Both the position numbers and the translations under genes were made by a program. DNA of 64,000 bases from Pseudotabrizicola sediminis. Lineage in GTDB: Bacteria; Pseudomonadota; Alphaproteobacteria; Rhodobacterales; Rhodobacteraceae. Location: contig NZ_RPEM01000003.1 of assembly GCF_004745575.1 (NCBI RefSeq), positions 248,001 through 312,000 on the forward strand. Direction: 5' to 3'. The notes under the pieces were generated by a model. It worked only from the letters and a program-made list of their open reading frames with translations. It made no database searches and was not told where the DNA came from. Positions within the stretch are counted from its first letter, which is position 1, and each line of letters begins with the position of its first letter. Shown piece by piece: positions 46,820 to 55,898 of the stretch.

Positions 46820-48433
46820 CTAGCGTTCCGTCAGCTTCAGCTCGATCCGCCGGTTTTGCTGCCGGGCGGATTCCGTGTCGCCCATCACCACCGGGCGGTA
46901 CTCTCCGAACCCGGTTGCGGCAAGCCTGTCAGGCGGGAAGCCCAGCCCGTCCTGCATGAAGCGCACCACCGACAGTGCGCGCGCCTGGCTCAGCTCCCAG
47001 TTGTCGGCAAAGGCCCCAAACCCGGACAGCGGCACGTTGTCGGTGTGGCCATCAACACGGATGATCCAGTCGATCCCATCCGGAATCTCGGCCCGCACCT
47101 CGTTGAGGATTTCGACCACCCCCGCAATCTGCGCGCGGCCTTCGGGGGCCAGATCGGCGGCGCCGGCCTGAAACAGCACCTCGCTGGAAAACACAAACCG
47201 GTCGCCCACCACCCGAACGCCTTCGCGCCCGGCAAGCAGGCGGCTCAGTTGGCCGAAAAATTCGCTGCGGAAGCGTTCAAGATCGGCGTTTTCCGCCTCC
47301 AGTCGCAGGCGTTCCGCTTCTTCCAACGCGGCGCGGCGGCGTTGTTCGGAAGCCACCTGCGCCAGGGCTGCATTGAGCTGTGTCCCCAGCGCATCAAGCT
47401 GCACCTGTGCGGAAGCGTCTTTCTCCTGCGCTTCATTCAGCACCGCCTGCAAACTGCCCAACTGGCCACGCAAGGCCGCAAGCTGTTCGTTCAGCAGGGC
47501 CACGCGCTGCGCTTCGGCAATCGTCGCGGCCTCTTGTTCGGTCAGCGCCCGCTCTGCCGCCGCCAAGGCCGCCGCGCGCTGATCCACAGTCTGCGCCGCC
47601 TGCGCCGCCTTGGTCTGCGCGGCGGCAAGCAGCAGCAGGGTTTCCTCGGCCCGCTTGCGCTGTTCTTCCAGCGCCAAAGTCATCGCGGCCATCGCCTCAT
47701 TCGACCCTTCCATCCGCGCCCGCAATGCCTCCAGCGCAGCAGCATCCACCAGCCGCGCGGCTTCGGCCTCGGAAACAGCGGTCTGCGCGGCTGTCAGCGC
47801 CGCCGCATCTTCGGTCACCTTGGACCGCAGATCGGCAACCAGCGCTTCCAGTGCCTCACGCTGGGCAGCGGCAAGGCGCGCCGCTTCGGCCTCTGCATCA
47901 ACCTCTTCCCGCGCCCGCGCCAAGGCCAGTTGCAGCGCGTCACGTTCAGTCAGAAGGGTGGCGCGCGCGGCTTCCACTTCCTCGTTGCTCACCTTCAGGT
48001 CTGCCACCTGCCCGCGCGCAGCATCCCGTTCCGCCAGCAGGGTTGCGACCTGCGCTTCGAAACTTGCCACGCGCGCCTGCGCCGTCTGCAAATCCGCCTC
48101 GGCCATCGCCAGCCGCCCCGTCAGCCCGGCCACAAGCGCCGCCTGCCGCGCGCCTTCAGCCTCGCTTGCGGCAAGGTCAGACCGCAGGGTGCCCACCTCG
48201 GTCTGCAGGTCACCGACCCGCACCCGCTCCAGCCCCAGCGCATCGGCCAAGGCGGCGATCTGATCGGTCAACGAATTCAGCTCACCATCCTGCGTGCTGA
48301 TGGTTTCCTGCAGCACCGACTGCATGACGGTAAAGATCGTCAGAACAAACATCAGCACCATCACCAGCGTGGTAACGGCATCGACGAAACCCGGCCAGAT
48401 GATCGACGCGTCCCGCCGCCGCGACAGGCCCAT
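46820..48433 (-). CDS. OmpA/MotB-like protein with long periplasmic coiled coil
   Basis: This is a 537-aa protein. A single N-terminal membrane helix (about 14-40, IWPGFVDAVTTLVMVLMFVLTIFTV) has the MotB/ExbD-like acidic residue in GFVDAV. About 45-370 is a continuous Ala/Glu/Leu/Arg-rich coiled coil. A C-terminal OmpA peptidoglycan-binding domain follows (about 395-537, containing RVDGHTDNVPLSGFGAFADNWELSQARA and RRIELKLTER). It lies 3 bp after the MotA/ExbB-like gene and is likely its stator partner across the envelope. Confidence 0.85.
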   Translation of the reverse strand: MGLSRRRDASIIWPGFVDAVTTLVMVLMFVLTIFTVMQSVLQETISTQDGELNSLTDQIAALADALGLERVRVGDLQTEVGTLRSDLAASEAEGARQAALVAGLTGRLAMAEADLQTAQARVASFEAQVATLLAERDAARGQVADLKVSNEEVEAARATLLTERDALQLALARAREEVDAEAEAARLAAAQREALEALVADLRSKVTEDAAALTAAQTAVSEAEAARLVDAAALEALRARMEGSNEAMAAMTLALEEQRKRAEETLLLLAAAQTKAAQAAQTVDQRAAALAAAERALTEQEAATIAEAQRVALLNEQLAALRGQLGSLQAVLNEAQEKDASAQVQLDALGTQLNAALAQVASEQRRRAALEEAERLRLEAENADLERFRSEFFGQLSRLLAGREGVRVVGDRFVFSSEVLFQAGAADLAPEGRAQIAGVVEILNEVRAEIPDGIDWIIRVDGHTDNVPLSGFGAFADNWELSQARALSVVRFMQDGLGFPPDRLAATGFGEYRPVVMGDTESARQQNRRIELKLTER

Positions 48434-48436
48434 GGC

Positions 48437-49645
48437 TTACCGCCCCACACCCGTGCGTGACAATTGCCGGACCGCCGCCGTCAGTGCCGAAATCTCGCCG
48501 CGCAGATCGGCCACGCTTTCTTGCCGCCCGGCGGATATTTCTTCTAGAATGCGCAGCATCTGCACGTCAATCGACCGCAGCCGCATCCGGGTTTCGGCGT
48601 CGGATTGTGTGCCACCCTCGGCCCCGGTCAGCGCCGTGATCAGCCGCTCCTGCCCTTCGGCGATGCGTTCCAGCGCCGCCGTCTGACCAGTGTCTTCCCC
48701 CATCCGCTGCGTCAGCGCACCAATGGCCAGCGACAGATCGGCGACACGCTGGTCAAAGGCATCGCGGCTGGCATCCGATTGCGCCTGAAGCCCCTGCAGG
48801 CCTTCCATCTGGCTGACCAGCTGGTCCAGTACCAAGGCCACAGCGCCGCCGTCAGCGTCGCCATCTGCCTCGCCGCTGGAATAGCCCAGACGGGTGATCG
48901 ACGACAGCCACTCTTCCAACTCGCGGTAAAAGCGGTTCTGGCCGTGGCCCGCGAACAGTTCAAGCAAACCCACCACCAGCGACCCGGCCAACCCCAGCAG
49001 CGAGGATGAAAACGCCGTGCCCATGCCGCCAAGCTGTGCTTCCAAGCCCCCCATCAGCTTGGCAAACACCGCCGTGCCATCCTCGCCCGGCTGGGGCGAT
49101 AGGGACCGGATGGTTTCCACGATCGCCGGAACGGATGTCGCCAGCCCATAAAACGTGCCCAGAAGGCCCAGAAAGATCAACAGGTTGGTCAGATAGCGCG
49201 TGATATCGCGCGCCTCGTCTATCCGCGTGGCCACCGATTCAAGGATGGACCGCGAGCTGGAAGAGGAGATTTGCATCTGCTGCCCGCGCGCGCGCAACAA
49301 GGATGCCAGCGGTGCCAGCAAGCGCGGTGCCCGGTGGGTTTCGGCCGCCGGGCCGTGGCGGACAAAGTCCTCGATCCAGCTGACCGACTGGATCAGGATC
49401 AGCACCTGCCAGAAGCAGGTGAACACACCCAGCACAAAGATAAAGGCGATAAAACCGTTCAGCCACAGGTTCGACCGGAACACCTCGGCCACCTGTCCAT
49501 GGATCAGCCATGCGCCCGCTGCCACCAGACCGATGATCACCAGCATTGTCACAATCTGCTGAATCGGCTGAGTAAATGTCGCAACCCTGCGCTCTCGCAC
49601 AGCGCGGCGATCTCCGGTTCTTTCCCCGGCTTTGGTCTGTTGCAT
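48437..49645 (-). CDS. MotA/ExbB-like proton-channel subunit
   Basis: This 402-aa inner-membrane protein has N-terminal helices at about 30-50 and 62-85 (IVTMLVIIGLVAAGAWLI, NGFIAFIFVLGVFTCFWQVLIL). The conserved MotA/TolQ/ExbB core lies at about 145-255 (YLTNLLIFLGLLGTFYGLATSVPAIV, LGGMGTAFSSSLLGLAGSLVVGLLELFAGHGQNRFYRELEEWL). A C-terminal cytoplasmic helical tail follows. With the downstream OmpA-like protein it should form a proton-driven 5:2 unit energising an unknown envelope process. Confidence 0.85.
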   Translation of the reverse strand: MQQTKAGERTGDRRAVRERRVATFTQPIQQIVTMLVIIGLVAAGAWLIHGQVAEVFRSNLWLNGFIAFIFVLGVFTCFWQVLILIQSVSWIEDFVRHGPAAETHRAPRLLAPLASLLRARGQQMQISSSSSRSILESVATRIDEARDITRYLTNLLIFLGLLGTFYGLATSVPAIVETIRSLSPQPGEDGTAVFAKLMGGLEAQLGGMGTAFSSSLLGLAGSLVVGLLELFAGHGQNRFYRELEEWLSSITRLGYSSGEADGDADGGAVALVLDQLVSQMEGLQGLQAQSDASRDAFDQRVADLSLAIGALTQRMGEDTGQTAALERIAEGQERLITALTGAEGGTQSDAETRMRLRSIDVQMLRILEEISAGRQESVADLRGEISALTAAVRQLSRTGVGR

Positions 49646-49740
49646 CAGACGCTGCCCGCCCGTTTGTTCTGCCCTATGGGCATAGGTTACGCCACGAAAG
49701 CCTTGGTGCCAAAGAAATTCTCCGTGTTTTTAGGGTGTCT

Positions 49741-50277
49741 TTAACCAATCAGCGCACGGACCCGGCCTGCCAGCCATTCCAGTTCCGGGTCGGAAATCCC
49801 AAGCTCAGCCAGATGTGCGGCTGTCGACCACAGGTAATCGCGGTTCGGCCCACGCCCACCCGCAGCACGTGCGATGATCTGCGCCTGATCCTCCAACGCG
49901 ATGCCGCCGCAATATTGCCAGTGGTCAGGATCGATCACATAGACCAGCGCCGTGCAGCGCCCGCCCTCCGGCCAATCTGCCTGCACCTGTGTTTCCAGAT
50001 AGGCCGACGATATCAGCTCGCGCTCGCGCAACAGGGCCAGCGTGTCCGCTTCGGCCCCCGAGGTTACGCGGAAGGTGACTCCGTCGCAATGATGCCCAGC
50101 TGCGGCATCCAGCGCCAGAACCAGCCCGGGGTCGGCTTCACTGCCGCGATGATGGATCGACCGCATGCAGAATGACCGCCGCCACCCCTGTACCCGGGCG
50201 ATGCGCGTCTCTGCCACCGGAAATTCCGGGTTCCAGATCAGCGATCCATAGCCAAAGACCCACATTGTCTCGGTCAA
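49741..50277 (-). CDS. chaC: ChaC-like glutathione-specific gamma-glutamylcyclotransferase
   Basis: This 178-aa enzyme cleaves glutathione to 5-oxoproline and Cys-Gly. The substrate loop is VFGYGSLIWNP, the catalytic glutamate is in LLRERELISSAY (about E87), and the C-terminal block is GRGPNRDYLWSTAAHLAELGI. GGGAGGG stands 8 bp before TTG 50277, so TTG is the likely start; ATG 50265, four codons later, lacks a good site. Divergent from the DUF2125 gene. Confidence 0.88.
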   Translation of the reverse strand: MTETMWVFGYGSLIWNPEFPVAETRIARVQGWRRSFCMRSIHHRGSEADPGLVLALDAAAGHHCDGVTFRVTSGAEADTLALLRERELISSAYLETQVQADWPEGGRCTALVYVIDPDHWQYCGGIALEDQAQIIARAAGGRGPNRDYLWSTAAHLAELGISDPELEWLAGRVRALIG

Positions 50278-50338
50278 GTGACTGGCCCTCCCTGCATCCT
50301 GCCTCTAAACAACAGCTTTTGATGAATGAAAAGGGCCG

Positions 50339-51322
50339 ATGATGCGCGCATTGCTTTGGATCGCTACCGCGTTGGTCGTGCTGTGGTCAGGTTACTGGTT
50401 TGTCGGCAAATCCACCGTCGAACGCGGCTTCGAGGCGTTTGTCTTGGCCGCCCCCGGCAACGGGCTGACGGTGTCGCAAACGGGTTACCGCGTGGCGGGC
50501 TTTCCCAACCGGTTTGACCTGACACTGACCGAGCCGCGCGTGACGGATCAGCGCAGCGAGATCCGCTGGGAGGCACCGTTTGTGCAGGTCTTCTCGCTCA
50601 GCTACCGCCCCTGGCATGTGATCGCCGCCTTTGCGCCAGAACAGGTGATCCGCACCCCGGCCGAAGACATCACTTTGCAGTCGGAAAAGCTGCAGGCCAG
50701 TGTGGTGGTGTCGCCCAGCAGCGCATTGACACTGGACCGCACGACCTTTGTGGGCGATGCCATCCGTGCCTCGTCCAGCCTTGGCTGGATGCTTGCGGCC
50801 GACACGCTGCGCTTTGCCACCCGCAGCGATCCCAGCCAGACCAATGCCTATGACATCGGGCTGGAAGTGTTGGGCCTGTCGCCAGACCCCGCGCTTGCCG
50901 CCCGCATGCCGGATCTGCCTCCGCAGATTGCCTTTGCCCGGATTGATGCGAATGCCACCCTATCGGCCCCGCTCGACCGTTTTGCCGCCGGGTCCCGGCC
51001 CGGCCTGACCGCGCTGTCGCTGCGCGAGGCTGTGCTGACATGGGGCGATCTGTCGCTGTCGGCGAAGGGCGACCTGCAGGTAATCAACGGGTTGCCTGAG
51101 GGCCGGATCGCGCTGCGCGCCACCGGTTGGCGCAATCTGGTTGTGCTGGCCACCAGCATGGGGCTGATCACGCCAGAATTCGCGCCGACCCTGACCAACA
51201 TGATGCAAGCGGTGGCGGGCAGTTCGGGCGACCCTGAGGTGCTGGAAATGCCGCTGATCTTTGCGGCAGGTCAGATGCTGCTGGGCCCGCTGCCGCTGGG
51301 GCCGGCCCCCCGGCTGAATTGA
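50339..51322 (+). CDS. DUF2125 domain protein, exported/membrane-anchored
   Basis: This is a 327-aa protein. The N-terminal helix MRALLWIATALVVLWSGYWFVG anchors or exports it. The rest is a beta-rich periplasmic region with ANGLTVSQTGYRVAGFPNRFDLTLTEPRV, the DUF2125 hallmark (G-F-P-x-R-F-D). The domain is related in architecture to AsmA-like lipid-transfer or envelope proteins, but its function is unknown. Adjacent ATG codons at 50339 and 50342 follow AAGGG. Confidence 0.82.
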   Translation: MMRALLWIATALVVLWSGYWFVGKSTVERGFEAFVLAAPGNGLTVSQTGYRVAGFPNRFDLTLTEPRVTDQRSEIRWEAPFVQVFSLSYRPWHVIAAFAPEQVIRTPAEDITLQSEKLQASVVVSPSSALTLDRTTFVGDAIRASSSLGWMLAADTLRFATRSDPSQTNAYDIGLEVLGLSPDPALAARMPDLPPQIAFARIDANATLSAPLDRFAAGSRPGLTALSLREAVLTWGDLSLSAKGDLQVINGLPEGRIALRATGWRNLVVLATSMGLITPEFAPTLTNMMQAVAGSSGDPEVLEMPLIFAAGQMLLGPLPLGPAPRLN

Positions 51323-51328
51323 CGTTGG

Positions 51329-52237
51329 CTAACGGCAGTACGTGCTGCCGCGCTGCGCGGTGTCAAAATGCAGATGGTCTTCGTGCATGCCATCCGACCC
51401 GGGGCCAAGCGTTGTGGTAAATATCCCGCAGGCCGCCTTGTGGGCTTTGCGCATTTTGCTATCAAAGTTCCGCAGCACTGGCTGGGTCTTGCCGTTCGAA
51501 AAGGTAAAACCGGAAATGTCGATGGCCCGGCCCCGGCCGTGTTCGCTGACCTTGGCCCCGGCACGATGGTTGCGGGTGCGGCAGACGTAATGCCCGGCAA
51601 CCTGCAACTGCACGACGCGGCCCTTGCCATAGGCCGGCTCGACTCCCCGTTCGATCCATGTCTTCAGGGCGCGGGCGGTGTCGCAATCTACCGTCGCCGC
51701 CTGGCTAAGCCGCACCCCCGCCACGCTGGTGATCCGAACCGGGTCGGCAATGCCGCATCCCTGCACACGCGAGGCTATGGGAGCAAGCGCCTCACCCTTG
51801 ATCGACGGATCGCCACAGACCGCGCCCTTGCGGGACACCACGCCCTGCTTGCCCGGAGCCAGCGGTGCTACCCTCGCCGCGACCTGTTGCTGTCGTCCCA
51901 GCCCATCGGGCCGCTTTGACGGGCGCAGCAGGCCGAACAACCCTATCCGTTCCGGCGGCACCGCTACCGCAGTGGCAACCGTCTGAGGCGCAACCGCCGC
52001 AACCGGAACCGCCGCAACAAACTCTGTTCCAAGTCCTGCAGGTCTCGGCATGGGCCGCAAGGACCGCGCCATGGCCGGGCGTGCCGCTGTCTGAGCCGTC
52101 ACCCTGATCGTTTGCGCATCGGTCACAGCCACCATTCCGGGCCGGGCCAGCGGGCGCGGTGAGGTGCCGGGCGCGTCGGCAAGGGCGACGCCTGTCGCGA
52201 CCAAAGCCATCACCGCCGCCATCACCGCCTGTCGCAT
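51329..52237 (-). CDS. Extensin-like C-terminal domain protein, secreted
   Basis: This 302-aa protein has a signal peptide (about 1-20, cleaved after VALA). A Pro/Ala/Val-rich linker follows (20-135). The extensin-like C domain lies at about 140-302, with four or more cysteines (VCGDPS, QGCGIAD, VDCDTA, YCR). The D-D-peptidase-like HGRGRAIDISGF ... GMHEDHLHFD signature suggests a zinc L,D- or D,D-peptidase fold. Its ATG shares one base with the tyrA stop. It is likely a cell-wall enzyme. Confidence 0.82.
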   Translation of the reverse strand: MRQAVMAAVMALVATGVALADAPGTSPRPLARPGMVAVTDAQTIRVTAQTAARPAMARSLRPMPRPAGLGTEFVAAVPVAAVAPQTVATAVAVPPERIGLFGLLRPSKRPDGLGRQQQVAARVAPLAPGKQGVVSRKGAVCGDPSIKGEALAPIASRVQGCGIADPVRITSVAGVRLSQAATVDCDTARALKTWIERGVEPAYGKGRVVQLQVAGHYVCRTRNHRAGAKVSEHGRGRAIDISGFTFSNGKTQPVLRNFDSKMRKAHKAACGIFTTTLGPGSDGMHEDHLHFDTAQRGSTYCR

Positions 52238-53172
52238 CAGCCTTTGCCCTTTTCTCCGCCCTGCGGAACCCGTCCGAAATCTGGAGCCGCAGTATCCTGC
52301 CCTGCTTCGATAATGCCACGCCTGATGGCGCGGGTGCGGGTGAAATAGGCGTGAAGATGCTCACCATCCCCCATGCGGATGGCGCGCTGTAGGGTGAACA
52401 GCTCTTCGGTGAAGCGACCAAGAATATCCAGCACCGCATCCTTGTTGGTCAGGAACACGTCTCGCCACATCACCGGATCGCTGGCAGCAATCCGGGTCAG
52501 GTCGCGGAAGCCGCCCGCCGAGTATTTGATGACTTCCGAATTCGACACCCGCCGCATGTGTTCGGCCACGCCGACCATGGTATAGGCAATCAGGTGCGGC
52601 GTATGGCTGGTCACGGCCAGCACAAGGTCGTGGTGGGCCACGTCCATCTCATCAACATTGGCCCCCATGCCTTCGCACAAGGCGCGCAACCGGGCCACCG
52701 CCGCGCGGTCCGCGCCGTCCAGCGGGGTCAGCAGCCACCAGCGGTTCTGGAACAACGTGGCAAAGCCGGAGCGCGGGCCGGAATGTTCGGTGCCCGCGAT
52801 CGGGTGGCCGGGAATGAAATGAACGCCGCCGGGCATGTGGGGGGCCACAGCCTCGACCACCGCGCCCTTGACCGACCCCACATCGGTGACCGTGGCCCCG
52901 GGGGCCAGATGCGGCCCGATTTCGGCACCAATATCGCCCATCACGCCGACCGGCACACAAAGCACCACCAGATCCGCACCCTGCACTGCCTCGGCGGCCG
53001 TGGTATAAACAGCGTCGCACAACCCGATCTGCAGGGCGATGTCCCGGGTCTCGGCAGATTTGGCGTGGCCCACAATCTGTTCCGCCAGCCCGTATTGCCG
53101 CATCGCATGCGCCATGGACGATGCGATCAGCCCCAGCCCGATCAGCGCGACCCGCTGGTACAGCACCGTCAT
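52237..53172 (-). CDS. tyrA: Prephenate/arogenate dehydrogenase
   Basis: This 311-aa enzyme of tyrosine synthesis has an N-terminal Rossmann motif [17 protein letters not shown], the mid-domain [34 protein letters not shown], and helical C-terminal [13 protein letters not shown] ... [27 protein letters not shown]. It may use prephenate or arogenate with NAD. ATG 53172 overlaps the hisC stop by 4 bp; coupling with an aromatic-accepting HisC aminotransferase makes biochemical sense. Confidence 0.92.
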   Translation of the reverse strand: MTVLYQRVALIGLGLIASSMAHAMRQYGLAEQIVGHAKSAETRDIALQIGLCDAVYTTAAEAVQGADLVVLCVPVGVMGDIGAEIGPHLAPGATVTDVGSVKGAVVEAVAPHMPGGVHFIPGHPIAGTEHSGPRSGFATLFQNRWWLLTPLDGADRAAVARLRALCEGMGANVDEMDVAHHDLVLAVTSHTPHLIAYTMVGVAEHMRRVSNSEVIKYSAGGFRDLTRIAASDPVMWRDVFLTNKDAVLDILGRFTEELFTLQRAIRMGDGEHLHAYFTRTRAIRRGIIEAGQDTAAPDFGRVPQGGEKGKG

Positions 53173-54254
53173 TTCAGCCCCTTGAACTGCCCCACCGCAT
53201 GCGCAATGCGGCGGCAACCCGCCTCGTCGCCCACGGTGATGCGCAGGCATTGCGGCAGCTTGTAGCTGGCCACCCGCCGCACGATCAGCCCCTGCGACTG
53301 CAGGAACGTATCGCAGGCCTCAGCCTCGTCGACACTGGCAAAACGGGCCAGCACAAAATTCGCCATGCTGGTATCGGATGGCACACCCACCTCGGCCAAA
53401 GCTTCGGCCAGCCAGTGCCGCATCCGCGCATTTTCCGACCGGCACTTGTTGACCCATTCCTGATCGCGCATTGCCGCCTCGGCCACTTCCAGCTGGGTCG
53501 TCGACAGGTTGAAAGGCCCGCGGATGCGGTTGAGCACATCAATGATGTGCTTTGGCCCATAGCCCCAGCCGATGCGCAGCCCGCCAAGTCCGTAGATCTT
53601 GGAGAAGGTCCGCGTCATGAACACGTTTTCGCGCGCACCGGCCAGACCCGACCCGCCGTCATAGCCATCAACATATTCGGCATAGGCCCCGTCGATCACC
53701 AGAATGGCCTGCGGCGGAAGCCCCGCCGCCAGCCGCTCCATCTCGGCGGGCGAGATCATGGTGCCGGTCGGGTTGTTGGGGTTGGCGATGAACACCAGCT
53801 TGGTGCGCTTGTTGCAGGCGCGCAGGATGGCATCGACATCGGCCATGCGCTCGCGCTCGGGCACTTCCACCGGGGTGGCCCCGACCGACAGCGCCGAAAT
53901 GCGGTACATCAGAAAGCCGTGCTCGGTGAACACCACCTCATCCTTGGGCCCGGCATAGGCCTGGCACAGGAAGGTGATGATCTCATCCGAGCCAACGCCG
54001 CAGATGATCTGCTCCGGGTCCAGCCCGTGCACGTCGCCGATCGCCTGCCGCAGGGCGGCGTGATCTGTGCCCGGATAGCGGTGCAACGTGTGAACCGTTT
54101 TGCCAAACACCTCTTTCGCCCGGTCGCCGGGGCCAAAGGGGTTTTCATTGGACGACAGCTTCAGCGCATTGGACATGCCCGGAAGATGCGCCTTGCCGCC
54201 TTCGTAAAGCGCAATGTCCAGTATGCCGGGCTGCGGTCGAATGGTGTCGTGCAT
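53169..54254 (-). CDS. hisC: Histidinol-phosphate (aromatic) aminotransferase
   Basis: This 361-aa PLP enzyme of fold type I has [30 protein letters not shown], the PLP-binding [12 protein letters not shown], and the lysine motif [19 protein letters not shown]. It transaminates imidazole acetol phosphate and, given its operon with tyrA, probably also prephenate or phenylpyruvate. ATG 54254 follows GGAGGCCACC; the longer frame begins at TTG inside that ribosome site. Confidence 0.92.
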   Translation of the reverse strand: MHDTIRPQPGILDIALYEGGKAHLPGMSNALKLSSNENPFGPGDRAKEVFGKTVHTLHRYPGTDHAALRQAIGDVHGLDPEQIICGVGSDEIITFLCQAYAGPKDEVVFTEHGFLMYRISALSVGATPVEVPERERMADVDAILRACNKRTKLVFIANPNNPTGTMISPAEMERLAAGLPPQAILVIDGAYAEYVDGYDGGSGLAGARENVFMTRTFSKIYGLGGLRIGWGYGPKHIIDVLNRIRGPFNLSTTQLEVAEAAMRDQEWVNKCRSENARMRHWLAEALAEVGVPSDTSMANFVLARFASVDEAEACDTFLQSQGLIVRRVASYKLPQCLRITVGDEAGCRRIAHAVGQFKGLK

Positions 54255-54342
54255 GGTGGCCTCCAACTCACCAGCGGGTTCTAGCGGGCAAGGGGCGGTT
54301 AGACCAGTGCGATTATGGGACGCAGGACGGGGCAGACCATCC

Positions 54343-54879
54343 CTATTTGCTGGCGTAGGATTTGGCCTGCAGCCAATCCATCACCGCCAACAGCACACCC
54401 GAGACCACAAAGGTCAGATGGATCACCACCAGCCAGAACAACTCGGTCTCGCCAAATTTGGCAGCTGCCACCGATTCCCCGATTTCCATGAAACGCTTGA
54501 GCAGATGAATGCCGGAAATTGCCACGATGCTGGCCACCAGCTTCATCTTGAGCCCACCGAAATCGACTTTTCCCATCCAGTCGGGACGGTCCTGACCGGC
54601 ATCGAAATCGAACTTCGACACGAAATTTTCGTAACCGGAAAAGATGACAATCAACAGCAGATTGGCCGCCAGCGTCAGGTCGATCAGCGTCAGACAGACC
54701 AGAATGACCTCTTCCGCCGTCATGCTCATCACCTGCGGCACATAATAGGCCAGATCGCGCAGGAAAATGACCATCAGCATGCCAAGGCTGACCACAAGGC
54801 CCAGATACATCGGTGCCATCAGCCAGCGGCTGGCAAACAATCCTGCCTCGAAACGTCCTTCCAATGTCTTGCGGTCCAT
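54343..54879 (-). CDS. YqhA/UPF0114 (TIGR00645) inner-membrane protein
   Basis: This 178-aa protein has four predicted helices. The motif [24 protein letters not shown] starts the first, [17 protein letters not shown] ends the third, and [22 protein letters not shown] is the fourth conserved block; these are hallmarks of UPF0114. Function is unknown. It lies between hisC and rpsD on the same strand. Confidence 0.88.
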   Translation of the reverse strand: MDRKTLEGRFEAGLFASRWLMAPMYLGLVVSLGMLMVIFLRDLAYYVPQVMSMTAEEVILVCLTLIDLTLAANLLLIVIFSGYENFVSKFDFDAGQDRPDWMGKVDFGGLKMKLVASIVAISGIHLLKRFMEIGESVAAAKFGETELFWLVVIHLTFVVSGVLLAVMDWLQAKSYASK

Positions 54880-54984
54880 GTTGCCTACCGGATCCTCACT
54901 GAGATTTCCCTGCTTCGATAGCGCAGGTCAGGCGTCAAGCATAGACCCGGCACAATGGCCCCGGCACCCCAGGTCTGTGCAAAG

Positions 54985-55014
54985 CAAAAAGGGCCGCCCG
55001 AACGGACAGCCCCT
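54985..55014 (-). terminator. Intrinsic terminator of rpsD
   Basis: On the minus strand GGGCTGTCCGTTCGGGCGGCCC (a stem of about 9 pairs with one G-T pair around TTCG) is followed by TTTTTGC, 31 bp after the rpsD stop. Confidence 0.85.
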
Positions 55015-55044
55015 TGTAAAAATTCTGCTAATCTGCGCGACAGA

Positions 55045-55665
55045 TCAGTTCTTTGCGTAGTATTCCACGACCAGGTTCGGTTCCATCACGACCGGATACG
55101 GCACATCGCCCAGACCCGGGGTGCGCACGAAGGTTGCCACCAGTTTGTTGTGGTCCACTTCCAGATAGTCGGGCACGTCACGCTCGGACGACTGCACGGC
55201 TTCCAGAATGATCGCCAGCTGGCGCGACTTTTCACGGACCGAGATCACGTCGCCTTCGGACACGCGATAGGACGCGATGTTCACCCGCTTGCCGTTCACC
55301 TGCACGTGGCCGTGGTTTACGAACTGACGGGCGGCAAAGATCGTTGGCACCAGCTTGGCGCGGTAGACCACGGCATCCAGACGACGCTCCAGCAGACCGA
55401 TCAGCATCTCACCGGTATCGCCGCGCACGCGTTCTGCTTCGCCATAGATCTTGCGGAACTGCTTTTCGGTCAGGTCACCGTAGTAACCCTTCAGCTTTTG
55501 CTTGGCGCGCAGCTGGGTGCCGAAATCCGACAGTTTGTTCTTGCGGCGCTGACCGTGCTGGCCCGGGCCATATTCGCGCTTGTTGACCGGCGATTTGGCG
55601 CGACCCCAGATATTCTCGCCCATGCGGCGGTCAATTTTGTACTTGGCAGACGTGCGTTTGGTCAC
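55045..55665 (-). CDS. rpsD: 30S ribosomal protein S4
   Basis: This 206-aa primary rRNA-binding protein of the small subunit starts [51 protein letters not shown]. The S4 RNA-binding domain (about 95-160) has [37 protein letters not shown]. The start is GTG 55665, preceded by AAGGAG. It is expressed from its own strong promoter (55792-55819) with a structured leader. Confidence 0.97.
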   Translation of the reverse strand: MTKRTSAKYKIDRRMGENIWGRAKSPVNKREYGPGQHGQRRKNKLSDFGTQLRAKQKLKGYYGDLTEKQFRKIYGEAERVRGDTGEMLIGLLERRLDAVVYRAKLVPTIFAARQFVNHGHVQVNGKRVNIASYRVSEGDVISVREKSRQLAIILEAVQSSERDVPDYLEVDHNKLVATFVRTPGLGDVPYPVVMEPNLVVEYYAKN

Positions 55666-55705
55666 GGCTGATCTCCTTCGTTCGATATGAAGGGCGTTGT
55701 CCTTT

Positions 55706-55781
55706 GACCCGAAGGTCCGACAGGCATCCCCTTGCGGGGTCCACCAACACCAATGAAAAGCCCCGGAGGATATCCACCGGG
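55706..55781 (-). promoter_or_regulatory. Structured 5' leader of rpsD (three hairpins)
   Basis: The minus-strand transcript would carry, from its 5' end: CCCGG-t-GGA/TCC-t-CCGGG followed by GCTTTT (55762-55781), then CCCC-GCAA-GGGG (55728-55739), then GACC-TTCG-GGTC (55706-55717). Two of the loops are GNRA and UUCG tetraloops. S4 is known to repress its own mRNA in several bacteria, so an autoregulatory site is plausible. Confidence 0.45.
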
Positions 55782-55791
55782 ACAGAGCGCG

Positions 55792-55819
55792 CTTATACGC
55801 GGCAGAACCACAGTGTCAA
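55792..55819 (-). promoter_or_regulatory. Sigma-70 promoter of rpsD
   Basis: TTGACA (55814-55819) and TATAAG (55792-55797) on the minus strand with 16-bp spacing; a near-consensus housekeeping promoter, predicting a start near 55785 and a leader of about 120 nt. Confidence 0.8.
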
Positions 55820-55898
55820 CAGCAGCCCCTCATCAGTTCCCAAATATCCTTGGAAGGAGGGGAGCAGACAGCCCCCCTGCAACCTTGGCGCGAGGCAC

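Noticed and set aside
46820-49645. Zorya-type anti-phage system (ZorA/ZorB)
   Set aside because: The two channel-like genes fit by architecture, but no zorC, zorD or zorE-like gene adjoins. Neighbours are a MATE pump and chaC, and base composition is that of the host.
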